NCBI GenBank assembly: GCA_038532435.1 | Contig: JBCBAP010000003.1 | Span: 65,563-129,562, forward strand | Direction of reading: 5' to 3' | Length of the DNA stretch: 64,000 bases | From: JBCBAP01 sp038532435 | Lineage (GTDB): Bacteria > Pseudomonadota > Alphaproteobacteria > Rhodobacterales > Rhodobacteraceae | Part shown: positions 16,785-25,888 of the stretch, one piece after another | Layout: each line of letters starts with the position of its first letter | Position numbering within the stretch: the first letter of the stretch is position 1 | Translations under genes and position numbers: made by a program | The notes under the pieces: generated by a model | What the model was told of the DNA's origin: nothing | Database searches by the model: none | The model's input: only the letters and a program-made list of their open reading frames with translations

Positions 16785-17797
16785 TACGCCGCATCCTCCC
16801 ACCCTGCCCGCCCCGCGGCCCGGATCTCAAGCGCGGTCGAGAGGGCCGCAAGGCCGTCCGCCCCGGAACAGATGGGCTGCGTGCGGCCCGCAATGACCTC
16901 AATGAAGTGGTCGAGCTGACAGCGGAGCGGGTCGACGGGCTCAAGCACGGTCGAACGCGCAACCACAGGGTGGGACCAGTCCGTTCCCTCGAAAACCGTG
17001 AGGGATGGCAGGGACAAGGCACCTTCTGTTCCGATGATGCGGTAGACGTCCCGCCCTCCCCCCGCGATCGTGGGGTTCTCGGCCGTTGCAGCCTCGAACG
17101 ACCAGGGCGACGGGGCCGCGTCGGAAAAAAGGAAGCTTCCCAGCGCGCCGTTGGCGAAGGTCAGGGTGACCACGCCGGTATCTTCCGTCGCGCGCCCCTC
17201 CCCCCGGGCGAAGCTGGCGGTGATCCCGACGATCGCCCCCATGAGGCAGCGCAGAAGGTCGAGGTCGTGGACGAGGTTGATGAGCACCGGCGAGCCTCCG
17301 GCCCCCGTTCTCCAGGCGGTGCTGAAATAGGGATCGGGCTTGCGGACGCACCAAAGGCCGGAGACGCCGACCACCCGTCCGAGACGACCGGCCGCGAGCA
17401 TCTCCCGCGCTGCACCGATGAACGGATGGTGACGCCGGTGGTGGCCGACGAGCAGCGGGACCCCCGCACGCGCGCAGGCCGCGATCAGCGCCTCACCCGC
17501 CGCCACATCGGCTGCGATGGGCTTCTCGACGAGCATGGGCCATCGCCGCGCCGCAGCCTCGGCGCCGATCTCCCCGTGGGTGGCGGTGGGCGTGGCGATG
17601 ATCACGCCGTCGACCGGAACGGTGACCGATGTGACGTCGGTGAAGCACGGCACATCCGGCGGATGACGGGATGGCTCCGGATCAACCACACCCGCAAGGA
17701 TGCACCCCGGATGCTCCATGACCTGCGTCACATGCCGCGCGCCGACGAGGCCCGCGCCAACCACGAGAATGCGGGTAGGTTGAACCGGATCAGCCAT
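16784..17797 (-). CDS. Gfo/Idh/MocA-family oxidoreductase
   Basis: 337 residues. The N-terminal NAD(P) domain has VVGAGLVGARH, and the diagnostic VEKPI carries the active-site lysine. The C-terminal beta-sheet domain contains NLVHDLDLLR, where the histidine and aspartates contribute to catalysis. Such enzymes oxidise sugars, inositols or their derivatives. The start at 17797 lies three bases after the uxaA-like stop. The substrate cannot be told from sequence. Confidence 0.88.
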   Translation of the reverse strand: MADPVQPTRILVVGAGLVGARHVTQVMEHPGCILAGVVDPEPSRHPPDVPCFTDVTSVTVPVDGVIIATPTATHGEIGAEAAARRWPMLVEKPIAADVAAGEALIAACARAGVPLLVGHHRRHHPFIGAAREMLAAGRLGRVVGVSGLWCVRKPDPYFSTAWRTGAGGSPVLINLVHDLDLLRCLMGAIVGITASFARGEGRATEDTGVVTLTFANGALGSFLFSDAAPSPWSFEAATAENPTIAGGGRDVYRIIGTEGALSLPSLTVFEGTDWSHPVVARSTVLEPVDPLRCQLDHFIEVIAGRTQPICSGADGLAALSTALEIRAAGRAGWEDAA

Positions 17798-17800
17798 CGC

Positions 17801-19300
17801 TCACATCACCGCGCCGATCTGCCAGGGCACAAATTCATAGTCCCCGAGGCCCTGCGCCTCCGACTTCGAGGCGGTGCCGGAGGCGGTGTCGAGCAGGAGC
17901 CGATAGATCTCGCGCCCCACGTCCTCGACCGAAGCACCGTCGAGGATGCGCCCCGCATCGACGTCCATATCCTCGCTCATGCGCGCGAACATCCGGCTGT
18001 TCGTCGCGATCTTGATCGACGGTGCGGGCTTCGCCCCGAAGGCCGAGCCGCGCCCGGTGGTGAAGGCGACAAGGGTGCACCCGCTCGCGATCTGGCCTGT
18101 CACGGAGGCCGGGTCGTACCCGGGACTGTCCATGAAGGTGAAGCCCCGCGCGGTGACCGGCTCGGCATACTTGAAGACGCCGTTGAGGGGGGTCGTGCCC
18201 CCTTTGACCGCCGCGCCGAGAGACTTCTCGAGGATGGTGGTAAGGCCACCGGCCTTGTTCCCCGGGCTCGGGTTGTTGTCCATCGTGCCGCGGTTGCGGG
18301 CGGTGTAGTCCTCCCACCACCGGATCCGCTCCAGCAGTCTTTCCCCGACGGCCCGGTCCGCGGCACGCCGGGTCAGCAGATGCTCCGCTCCGTAGATTTC
18401 CGGCGTTTCGGCCAGCACCCCGGTCCCCCCCTGCGCCACGAGGAGGTCACACGCATAGCCGAGCGCGGGGTTGGCGGTGATCCCCGACCAGGCATCGGAC
18501 CCGCCGCATTGCAGCGCCACCATCAGCTCACCCGCTGGAGCCTCCTGCCGGGTGAAGGCGTTGGCGAGCGGCAGCATTTCCTCGACCCGGGCGATGCCGG
18601 TCTCGACCGTGCGGCGCAGACCGGCGACATCCTGAATGTTCATCGCCTGAAAGAGGGGGCCGGGCGTCAGACCGTAGGCCTCCATCAACCAGTCGATCTG
18701 GTTCATCTCGCAGCCGAGGCCGACCATCAGCACCCCCGCGACATTGGGATGGCGGGCATAGCCCCACATTACCCGCTGCAGCGCCTCGAACCCCTCCCCG
18801 TCTCCGGCCATGCCGCAGCCGGTGCCGTGAACAAAAGCCGTCACCCCGTCCACGTTCGGAAAGGCGGCGAGCCGTTCGGGCGTGAAGTGCGCCGCAATCT
18901 GGCGGGCCGCGGTGGCCGAGCAGTTCACGGAGGTGAGGATGGCGATGTGGTTGCGGGTCCCCACCCGCCCCGAGGTCCGGCGGTAGCCCAAGAACGTGTC
19001 GCCACTGGTCGGGGCGACCGGGCGCAGATCGGTACCGAAATCATAGTCCTGATCGACACTGGCAAAGGACAGGTTGTGGGTGTGTACATGATCACCGGCA
19101 GCGATGTCCGCGGAGGCATAGCCGATCACCTGGGCGTACTTCAGAACCGGCGCGCCGGACGAGATCGCCGTCGTGGCGACCTTGTGGCCCCGCGGGATGA
19201 GGCCACGGGTCACAACATTTTCCACCGCGACGCCCGCTTCGAGCGGGCGCAGCGCGGTGACCACCGTGTCGACGGGGTCGAGCCGTATGGTGTCAGTCAT
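17801..19300 (-). CDS. UxaA-family sugar-acid dehydratase (altronate/galactarate dehydratase)
   Basis: 499 residues from ATG 19300. The N-terminal SAF domain (residues 1-90, with HNL near GDHVHTHNL) is joined to the large UxaA domain containing GTRNHIAI, CSATA, GTGCGM and NPSPGNKAGG. The single-chain SAF plus UxaA layout is that of altronate dehydratase and GarD relatives, metal-dependent enzymes making 2-keto-3-deoxy sugar acids. An open frame continues upstream for about 120 codons but shows no domain. The ATG itself has no good ribosome site. A short upstream frame ending eight bases inside the gene may provide coupling (19293-19487). Confidence 0.88.
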   Translation of the reverse strand: MTDTIRLDPVDTVVTALRPLEAGVAVENVVTRGLIPRGHKVATTAISSGAPVLKYAQVIGYASADIAAGDHVHTHNLSFASVDQDYDFGTDLRPVAPTSGDTFLGYRRTSGRVGTRNHIAILTSVNCSATAARQIAAHFTPERLAAFPNVDGVTAFVHGTGCGMAGDGEGFEALQRVMWGYARHPNVAGVLMVGLGCEMNQIDWLMEAYGLTPGPLFQAMNIQDVAGLRRTVETGIARVEEMLPLANAFTRQEAPAGELMVALQCGGSDAWSGITANPALGYACDLLVAQGGTGVLAETPEIYGAEHLLTRRAADRAVGERLLERIRWWEDYTARNRGTMDNNPSPGNKAGGLTTILEKSLGAAVKGGTTPLNGVFKYAEPVTARGFTFMDSPGYDPASVTGQIASGCTLVAFTTGRGSAFGAKPAPSIKIATNSRMFARMSEDMDVDAGRILDGASVEDVGREIYRLLLDTASGTASKSEAQGLGDYEFVPWQIGAVM

Positions 19301-19487
19301 CGGGTGCGGGCGCGGTCTGTTTGACCGCCCCCCGGCGCCTCGCGGGTGCTGCTGTGTCCGGTTGCGCCTTCGCCACCGCCCGCGCGGCGAAGGCGGGCAC
19401 GGGTTTGAAATCGCGACAGCCAGGACGCTGGACGAACTTCGCCGGTCCGGTCCAGCGCGGTAACGGGGTCTGTCGATCTCGGTCCAT
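19293..19487 (-). CDS. Possible 64-residue leader/coupling ORF upstream of the UxaA-like gene
   Basis: Lies in the 298-base gap between the enolase-superfamily gene and the UxaA-like gene. ATG 19487 is preceded by GGGAGGA at about 9 bases, and the frame stops at 19293, eight bases inside the downstream gene. The product is basic and proline/alanine-rich (RWTGPAKFVQRPGC, then PARRRGAVKQ) without recognisable domain. The strong Shine-Dalgarno contrasts with the poor one of the next gene, which suggests translational coupling. It may also be non-coding; in GC-rich DNA short frames are common. Confidence 0.3.
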   Translation of the reverse strand: MDRDRQTPLPRWTGPAKFVQRPGCRDFKPVPAFAARAVAKAQPDTAAPARRRGAVKQTAPAPDD

Positions 19488-19598
19488 GGGGCGGGGTCCT
19501 CCCGTTGGAACCTGATGGTGAGCAAGGGTGCGCGTGCAAAGACTGTACCTCCATAACACGCGAAGAACCAGTCCAGCGCAGCGGCGGGCCCTCTCCCC

Positions 19599-20684
19599 TC
19601 ATGCGCGCAGCGCCTCCAGCGCGGTCCAGTCGAAGGCCATCCCATGCCCGGGGTTATCCGGGGCAACGGCACGTCCGTCAGAGATGCTCAGCGGTGCAGC
19701 GATATAAGCATCGAGGCCGAAACCGTGCGCCTCAAGATAGCTTCGGTTCGGGATCGCGGCCAGCAGATGGACGGTGATGTCATGGGCCCCGTGGGAGGTT
19801 ACCGGCAACCCGTGCGCCTCCGCCAGGTGGGCGATCTTAATGAACGCGGTAACACCGCCGCAGTTGGTGACATCCGGTTCGGGAAAGGTGACCCCGTTTT
19901 CGATGAGCGTGCGGAAATCTTGAAGCGTCCGCATGTTTTCACCGGCAGCGACCGGCAGGCCGCCGTCACGCCTCACGATCGCGTGGCCTTGCATGTCCTC
20001 CGTGTCGATGGGCTCCTCGAACCAGAGCGGCTGATGAGGGGCGAAAGCACGGGCAGCGCGCACCGCCTCGTCCACCGTGTATTTCATGTTGGCATCGATC
20101 ATGATCGGAAAGGCATCGCCAAACGCCTCCCGCATCGCCTTCAGTTTGGCGACATCCTCCGCGAGGTTGGCCCTGCCGACCTTCATCTTCACCGCGCGGA
20201 ACCCCTTGGCGATATTGCCTTCGGTCTGGGCCACGAGCTCATCCGGCGAGAGATCGAGGTCGATGCCCCCGGCGTAGGCGGGCACGCTTGCATCGAACCC
20301 GCCGAGCAGTTTCCAAAGCGGCAGCCCGGCCCGCACGGCCTTCAGATCCCAGAGCGCGATGTCGAACGCGGAGAGCGCCATCACCTGCGATCCGCCGCGC
20401 CCGCCATAGTGCATGGCCCACCAGAGCTTCTGCCAGAGCGCCTCGATCCCGTTCGCGTCCTGACCAAGGGCGACCGGCGCGACCTCCGCCTGCATGCAGG
20501 CATGGATCGCAGCCCCGCCGCGGTTGTTGGTGAAGGTGTAGCCGACCCCTTCCGCCCCATCCGCGTCGCGGATCCGCACGGTCACGATCTCGAAACCCGC
20601 CTGCACCCCGTGGCGCGCATCCTCCACCGGACGCAGCAGCGGGATACGGTAGAACCCGGTCTCGATATGGTCGATCCGCGCCAT
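19599..20684 (-). CDS. Enolase-superfamily (mandelate racemase-type) sugar-acid dehydratase
   Basis: 361 residues: a capping domain, then a barrel with KMK (Lys166/Lys168), metal ligands Asp197 (IDANM), Glu223 (WFEEP) and Glu249 (AGEN), and His298 in TSHGAHD paired with Asp271. This set is the mandelate racemase subgroup, in which KxK plus His-Asp catalyse alpha-proton abstraction and dehydration of sugar acids such as galactarate, talarate or fuconate. It starts four bases after dctM, so importer and dehydratase are co-expressed and probably share a substrate. Confidence 0.9.
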   Translation of the reverse strand: MARIDHIETGFYRIPLLRPVEDARHGVQAGFEIVTVRIRDADGAEGVGYTFTNNRGGAAIHACMQAEVAPVALGQDANGIEALWQKLWWAMHYGGRGGSQVMALSAFDIALWDLKAVRAGLPLWKLLGGFDASVPAYAGGIDLDLSPDELVAQTEGNIAKGFRAVKMKVGRANLAEDVAKLKAMREAFGDAFPIMIDANMKYTVDEAVRAARAFAPHQPLWFEEPIDTEDMQGHAIVRRDGGLPVAAGENMRTLQDFRTLIENGVTFPEPDVTNCGGVTAFIKIAHLAEAHGLPVTSHGAHDITVHLLAAIPNRSYLEAHGFGLDAYIAAPLSISDGRAVAPDNPGHGMAFDWTALEALRA

Positions 20685-20688
20685 GGGC

Positions 20689-22314
20689 TCAGTTGAGGAA
20701 GATGGAGATGATCGGCGGCCAGATCAGCAGGACCGACAGGGCAAGAAGCTGGATCCCGATGAACGGAAGGAAGCCCTTGAAGATGTCGGTGAGGCTGATG
20801 TGCGGCGGTGCCACGGACTTGAGATAAAACGCCGCGGGACCGAAGGGGGGCGAGAGGAAGCTCACCTGCATGTTCATACAGAACACGACCCCGAACCAGA
20901 TCGCCACGTGCCGGGGATCGAGAGAGCCGAGGAATCCGAGCTCTTCTACCGGCAGCTTCTTCACGATGGGCAGGAAGACGGGCATGACCAGCAGGACGAT
21001 CCCCACCCAGTCCATGAACGCCCCCATGAAGAGGAAGATCACCATCATCGCGAGGATGACACCCATGGTTGGCAGGTCGTAGCCGATGATCAGGTTGGCC
21101 ACGTAGGTCGGCCCGCCCGCGATCGTGTAGGCGCCCGCGAGCGCGGTGGCACCGATGGTCACCCAGATGATCGTACCGGTGGACTTGAGTGTCCGCATGA
21201 GGCTGTCCCACACGAGCCCGACGGACGCCTCCCCCCGCAGCACCGACAGGACGAACACGGCCACAACGCCCATGCCCGCAGCCTCGGTGATACCGGTGAT
21301 ACCGCCGTAGATGGAGCCAAGCACCACGCCGATCACGATGATCGGGGCGACAAGGCCCTTGCCCATCGACCAGCTTTTGGCCAGCCGCTTCCTTCCCAAC
21401 AAGAACAGCAGCGCCAGCGCGCCAACGACGAAGCCGCCGAACCAGGGCAGATAATCCGCGGTGCCGTAGGCGATGGGGTCGACCCCTTCCTCAAACGCGT
21501 TCATCCCGGTCGCGGTGAAAAACGCCGCCCGGACGAAGAGCACGACGAACAGACCCGCGGCCAGCGTGGTCAGGAAGGTTGCGAAGAGCACGCCCTTCTC
21601 TCTGCCCTGCGGCTCGCCCGGGATCGGCGCGGGCAAAGGCGCATCCTCGGGGCGAAGCTGCGTGCGGACGACGATGTAGACCATGAAGAAGCTTGCGAGC
21701 ATGAACCCGGGCAGGAAGCTCGCGGTGAAGAGCGCCTTGATCGACGTCTCCGTGATCAGGCCATAGATGATCAGAACGATGGAGGGCGGGATCATCGTGC
21801 CCAGACTACCGCTCGCACAGATCGTGCCGATCGCAAGGTTTTGGTTGTAGCCAAGCCTGAGCATCTGGGGAAGCGCGATCAGGCCGAGGAGCACGACCTC
21901 CCCGCCGATGATGCCGGACATCGCCGCCATGATCACGGCCATCACCGAGGTGACCAGCGCGATGCCGCCCCGTACGCCGCTCAGCCAGGTGTTGAGCGAC
22001 TCGTACATGTCCTGCGCGATGCCCGACCGTTCCAGCAGGCTCGCCATGAAGATGAAAAGCGGGATGGATATGAGCACATAGTCCGTTAAGAGCCCGTAGA
22101 CCCTCTGCGCTAAGATGTTGAGTGGTCCTGTCCCGAACTGTCGGGTCAGCAACCCGTCGCCAAAGGCGAAGGGATTGCTCAGAAGCGCGGGCTCGAACTT
22201 CATCACGAGCACCAGAACGGCGAGGATCGCGGAGGCAAAGCCCAACGGCATCCCGATCGCCAGCAGAACGAGCATGGCGAGGAGCAGGACGAGGGAGATC
22301 GTGCCGATATCCAT
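20689..22314 (-). CDS. dctM: TRAP transporter large permease (DctM)
   Basis: 541 residues, very hydrophobic, with the DctM features PLFIFMASLLERSG and SGSLGTMIPPSI. It is longer than the usual 425-430 residues. The extra length sits mainly in a loop-plus-helices insertion around residues 210-330, a known long subtype. It is the sodium-driven channel subunit of a TRAP importer. ATG 22314 overlaps the dctQ stop as TGATG. Confidence 0.92.
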   Translation of the reverse strand: MDIGTISLVLLLAMLVLLAIGMPLGFASAILAVLVLVMKFEPALLSNPFAFGDGLLTRQFGTGPLNILAQRVYGLLTDYVLISIPLFIFMASLLERSGIAQDMYESLNTWLSGVRGGIALVTSVMAVIMAAMSGIIGGEVVLLGLIALPQMLRLGYNQNLAIGTICASGSLGTMIPPSIVLIIYGLITETSIKALFTASFLPGFMLASFFMVYIVVRTQLRPEDAPLPAPIPGEPQGREKGVLFATFLTTLAAGLFVVLFVRAAFFTATGMNAFEEGVDPIAYGTADYLPWFGGFVVGALALLFLLGRKRLAKSWSMGKGLVAPIIVIGVVLGSIYGGITGITEAAGMGVVAVFVLSVLRGEASVGLVWDSLMRTLKSTGTIIWVTIGATALAGAYTIAGGPTYVANLIIGYDLPTMGVILAMMVIFLFMGAFMDWVGIVLLVMPVFLPIVKKLPVEELGFLGSLDPRHVAIWFGVVFCMNMQVSFLSPPFGPAAFYLKSVAPPHISLTDIFKGFLPFIGIQLLALSVLLIWPPIISIFLN

Positions 22315-22880
22315 CAGTCGGTCTTCCCTGTCTGTCCGGTGAAGGTCGCCTTCACCTCTTCGATATCATCCACCGGCAGGTGGCTTTCGGGGGCCTTGTT
22401 CCAGTCCATGATGAGGTTGGACACGGCCTGAATGGCGACAAGCACGATGATCAGCAGGATCGCGGGCTTGAGCGTGGCGGGGATCGGCGGGTCAAAGGCT
22501 GTCCCGAACGTCTCCCACCGCATCAGCTTCGCGTAAGCCTCGCCGAAACCGCCATAGACCATGGCAGCAGCGAAAAGAACGATCAGCCCGGTGGAGATCA
22601 CATCGCAGGTCTTCTGCACCCCGCGCGGCAGCACATCGTACAGGAGGAAGATCCGGATGTGGCTGCGCTGCTGCATCGCGTAGAGGCCCGCGAACAGAAA
22701 GACGAAACCTGCCATCCAGAGCGACAGTTCGTTCGCCCACAGCGTCGGCCGCTCAAACGCGTAGCGCAGCACAACCTCGTAGAACATCACGCAGACGATG
22801 CCCGCGATGAGCAGCATCGTGATCCGACCGATCAGCAGGCTGATCCGGTCCATCCAGCCCGTGACCTCGTGTTCGACCAT
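22314..22880 (-). CDS. dctQ: TRAP transporter small permease (DctQ)
   Basis: 188 residues with four predicted membrane helices and the NELSLWMAGFVFLFAG segment typical of DctQ. It forms the membrane complex with DctM. It follows the dctP hairpin and overlaps dctM by one base. Confidence 0.9.
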   Translation of the reverse strand: MVEHEVTGWMDRISLLIGRITMLLIAGIVCVMFYEVVLRYAFERPTLWANELSLWMAGFVFLFAGLYAMQQRSHIRIFLLYDVLPRGVQKTCDVISTGLIVLFAAAMVYGGFGEAYAKLMRWETFGTAFDPPIPATLKPAILLIIVLVAIQAVSNLIMDWNKAPESHLPVDDIEEVKATFTGQTGKTD

Positions 22881-22908
22881 CCCGTCCTCGCAACCGTGAG
22901 AGTAAAAC

Positions 22909-22935
22909 GCCGTGACCCCAGGGACAGGTCACGGC
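22909..22935. terminator. Intercistronic hairpin between dctP and dctQ
   Basis: Perfect 9-base inverted repeat GCCGTGACC / GGTCACGGC with a 9-base loop. In the direction of transcription it is followed by GTTTTAC. It lies between the binding protein and the membrane subunits, where partial termination or 3' protection normally raises binding-protein yield. Confidence 0.75.
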
Positions 22936-22984
22936 GGAGTTTGGGCCGGGGAACTGGGGACCCCGACCCGCATGGCCCGTCGCG

Positions 22985-23998
22985 TTAGTTTGCGACGAGG
23001 CCGAGTTGGCCGAGGAACTCCATGTGGCTGTCAACCAGCACACGGGCCTCCGGCGTCTTGTCAGCCCAGCCCTGCCATGCGCCCTGCGCGGCGGCACGGA
23101 ATGCCTGACGGTCTTCCTGGCTCCAGTCATAGAGGGTCACGCCCTGCTCGCGCAGTGCCGCGGCCGCCTCGGTGTTCTTCACCTCGAAGGTCAGCGCGGT
23201 CTGGAACGCGAGCTTCTGCATCGCGGTGTCGATGATGCGCTGGATATGCTCCGGCAGAGCCTCCCACGCGTCCAGACGGCACGCGAGATGGTCCGACGGC
23301 ATCGAGTGGAAGCCCGGATAGTTGGTGTGCTTGACCAGATCGTAGAGGCCGAGACCCACATTGTTGGCGAGGCCGGATGCGTCCGCCCCGTCGATGATGC
23401 CGGTCTCAAGCGCTGTGAAGATCTCGGTGAAGTCCATCACGATGGGCTTGGCGCCCAGCGCTGCGAAGATTTCAGTCTCCAGACCCGGGGGGGAGCGGAA
23501 CTTCCAGTCCTTGAAGTCGTCCGCGTTGCGGATCGGTTTGGAGGAGGCAAGGCTCTCCTGCCCGTAGATCCACCAGCCCACGAGCTTCATGTTGTAGCCG
23601 TTGTAGAGGTTGTCTGCAGCCTCGAACCCGCCATTGTAAAGCCAGCTGTACTGCTGCCAGGGGGTGTCGTAGCCGCCCATGATGTCGCCGACGAACTGGA
23701 ACGCCGGGTTCTTACCGGTCTGGTAGCCGCCGCCGGTCATGTCGCAGTCGAGGATGCCGGTCGCTGCCGCGTCGAACGTCTCCACGGACTTCACGACGGA
23801 GGACGAGTAGAACATCTCGATGGCAAGCGCGCCGTTCGACATGGTCTGAACATCATCGACGAACTGGGCGGCGAGCTGCCCGGACACCGTTTCCGGTGCA
23901 TAGTGCGTCTGGATCCGCAGAGTGTGATCCTGCGCGATCGCGCTGGTGGCAAGCAGGGACGCGGTCGCTGCAGCCACGGCAAGGCCGAGTCTTTTCAT
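22985..23998 (-). CDS. dctP: TRAP transporter solute-binding protein (DctP)
   Basis: 337 residues. The signal peptide (MKRLGLAVAAATASLLATSA) is probably cleaved at AIA-QD. The mature protein shows the DctP fold, including the WKFRSPPG region whose arginine normally binds the solute carboxylate. It is the periplasmic receptor that delivers an acidic solute to DctQM. The downstream MR-type and UxaA-type dehydratases suggest a sugar acid. The promoter region upstream carries a GGTATACC palindrome. Confidence 0.93.
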   Translation of the reverse strand: MKRLGLAVAAATASLLATSAIAQDHTLRIQTHYAPETVSGQLAAQFVDDVQTMSNGALAIEMFYSSSVVKSVETFDAAATGILDCDMTGGGYQTGKNPAFQFVGDIMGGYDTPWQQYSWLYNGGFEAADNLYNGYNMKLVGWWIYGQESLASSKPIRNADDFKDWKFRSPPGLETEIFAALGAKPIVMDFTEIFTALETGIIDGADASGLANNVGLGLYDLVKHTNYPGFHSMPSDHLACRLDAWEALPEHIQRIIDTAMQKLAFQTALTFEVKNTEAAAALREQGVTLYDWSQEDRQAFRAAAQGAWQGWADKTPEARVLVDSHMEFLGQLGLVAN

Positions 23999-24322
23999 GG
24001 ATATCCTCCCTTGGACGGGGTGATCCGTTGCGCCACCCCTTGCTATGCGGCCGCGTTGATCGGGGCCTCTCTGATCACGCTAGCGCGAGTCCGGAAATTC
24101 AGGCAAGCGTTTTCGGTATACCAAACCGTATCCGCACAATCCGGCTGTCGGAAACGGTTCTGGACAGGTCGAGATGCCGCCTGAACGCTCGTCGGCGTGC
24201 CGATACGCGGTGTTTTTGAGACCATCTGTGACGACAAGATCGAAGAACCGATGGCCCCGGGCATTGCTGGGGGCGAGGACACCACTTTACGTTGAGGTTT
24301 TAACCCTACGAAGGATGCTACC
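23999..24322. promoter_or_regulatory. Promoter region of the TRAP/sugar-acid operon and of the VOC gene
   Basis: This 324-base spacer separates dctP (minus) from the VOC gene (plus). It contains the operator-like palindrome at 24112-24125 and an AT-richer stretch around it. No ORF with a credible start was seen. The VOC gene has its own AAGGA box at about 24311-24315. Confidence 0.5.
24112..24125. promoter_or_regulatory. Candidate GntR-family operator TTCGGTATACCAAA
   Basis: Palindromic core GGTATACC with flanking TTc/aAA, 114 bases upstream of dctP. The same TTCGGTATACCAA occurs at 29115-29127. UxuR/ExuR-type GntR regulators recognise TTGGTATACCAA-like sites, and a GntR/FCD regulator gene lies 1 kb away (25184). 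The match is seen; binding is inferred. Confidence 0.6.
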
Positions 24323-24691
24323 GTGTTCGATCATGTGGAGTTTACCGTTTCGGACATCACAGCAGCGCGCCGGATCTACGGAGCGCTCTGCAAGGCGGCG
24401 GGCGTGCCCGAGGCGTTCTTTGATACCGAAATCAGATGTCTGGGTTATGGGGGGGAGCCGGTGATCCACCTCCTCCTGACCGAGGGTCCTGCCACCGCGC
24501 CCCCTCTGCATCTCTGCTTGGCGGTGCGGGACAAGGCGTCTGTCGATGCGGGTCACGCGGCCGCCCTCGCCGCGGGGGCGAAGGACAATGGCGCGCCGGG
24601 CTATCGCCCTGACTACAGTCCCGGCTATTATGCGGCCTTCGTCCTCGACCCGGACGGCCACAACATCGAGCTTCTGTTCCGGGAAGGCTGA
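24323..24691 (+). CDS. VOC-family (glyoxalase/bleomycin-resistance fold) protein
   Basis: 122 residues, one VOC module pair: MFDHVEFTVSDITAARRIY at the start and FVLDPDGHNIELLF at the end. The His near the start and the Glu in NIELL are the usual metal ligands. The start is GTG with AAGGA seven bases upstream. Substrates of such single-module proteins are diverse. It may act on a reactive carbonyl produced by the neighbouring sugar-acid pathway, but nothing in the sequence fixes this. Confidence 0.83.
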   Translation: MFDHVEFTVSDITAARRIYGALCKAAGVPEAFFDTEIRCLGYGGEPVIHLLLTEGPATAPPLHLCLAVRDKASVDAGHAAALAAGAKDNGAPGYRPDYSPGYYAAFVLDPDGHNIELLFREG

Positions 24692-24782
24692 CGCGGGCGC
24701 GAATGATCTGACCTTTCCGGATGCACCATGGCCATGCCTTCCTATTTAAGGAAAACAGGCCCATCCCGTGAAAGGACCCCCC

Positions 24783-25139
24783 ATGCACCCGGTCAACCTC
24801 CCTGAAAAGCTCGCCCGCTTCTCCACCCACTGGGACCCGCACGTCGTCGCCGACTACAACGAGAACGACGTGATGGTCGTGAAGTTTCAGGGCGCTTTTC
24901 CCTTTCACAAGCACGACACGACCGATGATTTCTTCTACGTACTGGAGGGGGAGATGGTGATGGATATCGAGGGCCAACCCTCACAGACCGTGCGCGCCGG
25001 AGAGCTGTTCGTTGTGCCCAGAGGCGTCGTCCACCGCCCGCGGGCGGAGCGGGAGGTGAAGGTTCTGCTCATCGAACCGAAGGGAGAGCCGAACTCAGGC
25101 GATGCCGACCGGCCCGCCGCGGCGAAGCCAAGGATCTGA
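24783..25139 (+). CDS. Single-domain cupin protein
   Basis: 118 residues. Cupin motif 1 is visible in FPFHKHDTTDDFFYVLEG (HxH) and motif 2 in PRGVVHRP. The start is ATG 24783 with AAAGGA seven bases upstream; a GTG five codons earlier would include the Shine-Dalgarno sequence. Cupins of this size are metal-binding isomerases, dioxygenases or lyases. It sits 44 bases before the GntR regulator and is probably co-transcribed with it. Confidence 0.84.
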   Translation: MHPVNLPEKLARFSTHWDPHVVADYNENDVMVVKFQGAFPFHKHDTTDDFFYVLEGEMVMDIEGQPSQTVRAGELFVVPRGVVHRPRAEREVKVLLIEPKGEPNSGDADRPAAAKPRI

Positions 25140-25183
25140 CCTCAGCCATTGCGCGACCTGCGCCGGTCAAGGATAGTTCCGCC

Positions 25184-25888
25184 ATGACGGACATGAAGCC
25201 TCCCGCCTACCAGACCTTGCCCGAGCAGATCGCAGACCGCCTGCGCCGCGCGATCCTGCACGGGGATCTGCATCCCGGTGCGACGATCCCGGAGCGGGAG
25301 ACGTCGACCGAGCTCGGTGTCAGCCGTACCCCTCTGCGGGAGGCCTTGCGCATCCTCGCCAACGAAGGGCTGGTCAGTATCCGGCCCGCCCGCAGCCCCG
25401 TCGTCGCCAACCCCTCGCTGCGCGAAATCCGTGATCTTTTCGCGGTGCAGGCGGCGCTGGAGGCTCTTGCGGGCGAACAGGCGTGCCTCAACGCGACCGA
25501 GGACCAAATCGCGGAGGTTGAGACGCTGCACGAACGCATGGTCGAGATCTCCGACCGTGCCGATCCAGTCGACTTTTTCACCACCGACATGGCGTTTCAC
25601 CGGGCCATCGTGAGTGCGAGCGGCAACCAGCCGCTGACCGAGACACATACCCAGTACAATGCCCGCCTCTGGCGTGCCCGATTCCTCACCTCGTCGGTGA
25701 TCAAGGACCGAGAGCGGGTCCTCGCGCAGCATGGCGAGGTGGCGGAGGCCCTGATGCGGCGGGACGGCACGACCGTCTCCGCCACGTTGCGCGATCATCT
25801 CGATCACGGCATCCGGAACATCACCGCGATCTACCGGCGTGGCATGCGCGTGCCCGGCCAGGAACCGCGCGGCGAGGAACCGGACTAG
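25184..25888 (+). CDS. GntR-family regulator, FadR/FCD subfamily
   Basis: 234 residues: an N-terminal winged helix (residues 8-75, with ELGVSRTPLREALRIL) and a C-terminal FCD domain whose metal-binding residues appear as DMAFH, QHGE and LRDHLDHG. FCD regulators often respond to sugar acids or other carboxylates. It is the only GntR gene in the window and the likely reader of the two GGTATACC palindromes (24112, 29115), so it may repress both the TRAP operon and the hydroxyacid dehydrogenase. Its stop codon overlaps the stop of the convergent SDR in the sequence CTAG. Confidence 0.9.
   Translation: MTDMKPPAYQTLPEQIADRLRRAILHGDLHPGATIPERETSTELGVSRTPLREALRILANEGLVSIRPARSPVVANPSLREIRDLFAVQAALEALAGEQACLNATEDQIAEVETLHERMVEISDRADPVDFFTTDMAFHRAIVSASGNQPLTETHTQYNARLWRARFLTSSVIKDRERVLAQHGEVAEALMRRDGTTVSATLRDHLDHGIRNITAIYRRGMRVPGQEPRGEEPD

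Noticed and set aside
16907..19324. Very long plus-strand open frame (805 codons) opposite the Gfo/Idh and UxaA-like genes
   Set aside because: It is antisense to well-conserved genes, is rich in Arg/Gly/His without domain structure and has no ribosome site. Long antisense frames are expected in high-GC DNA.
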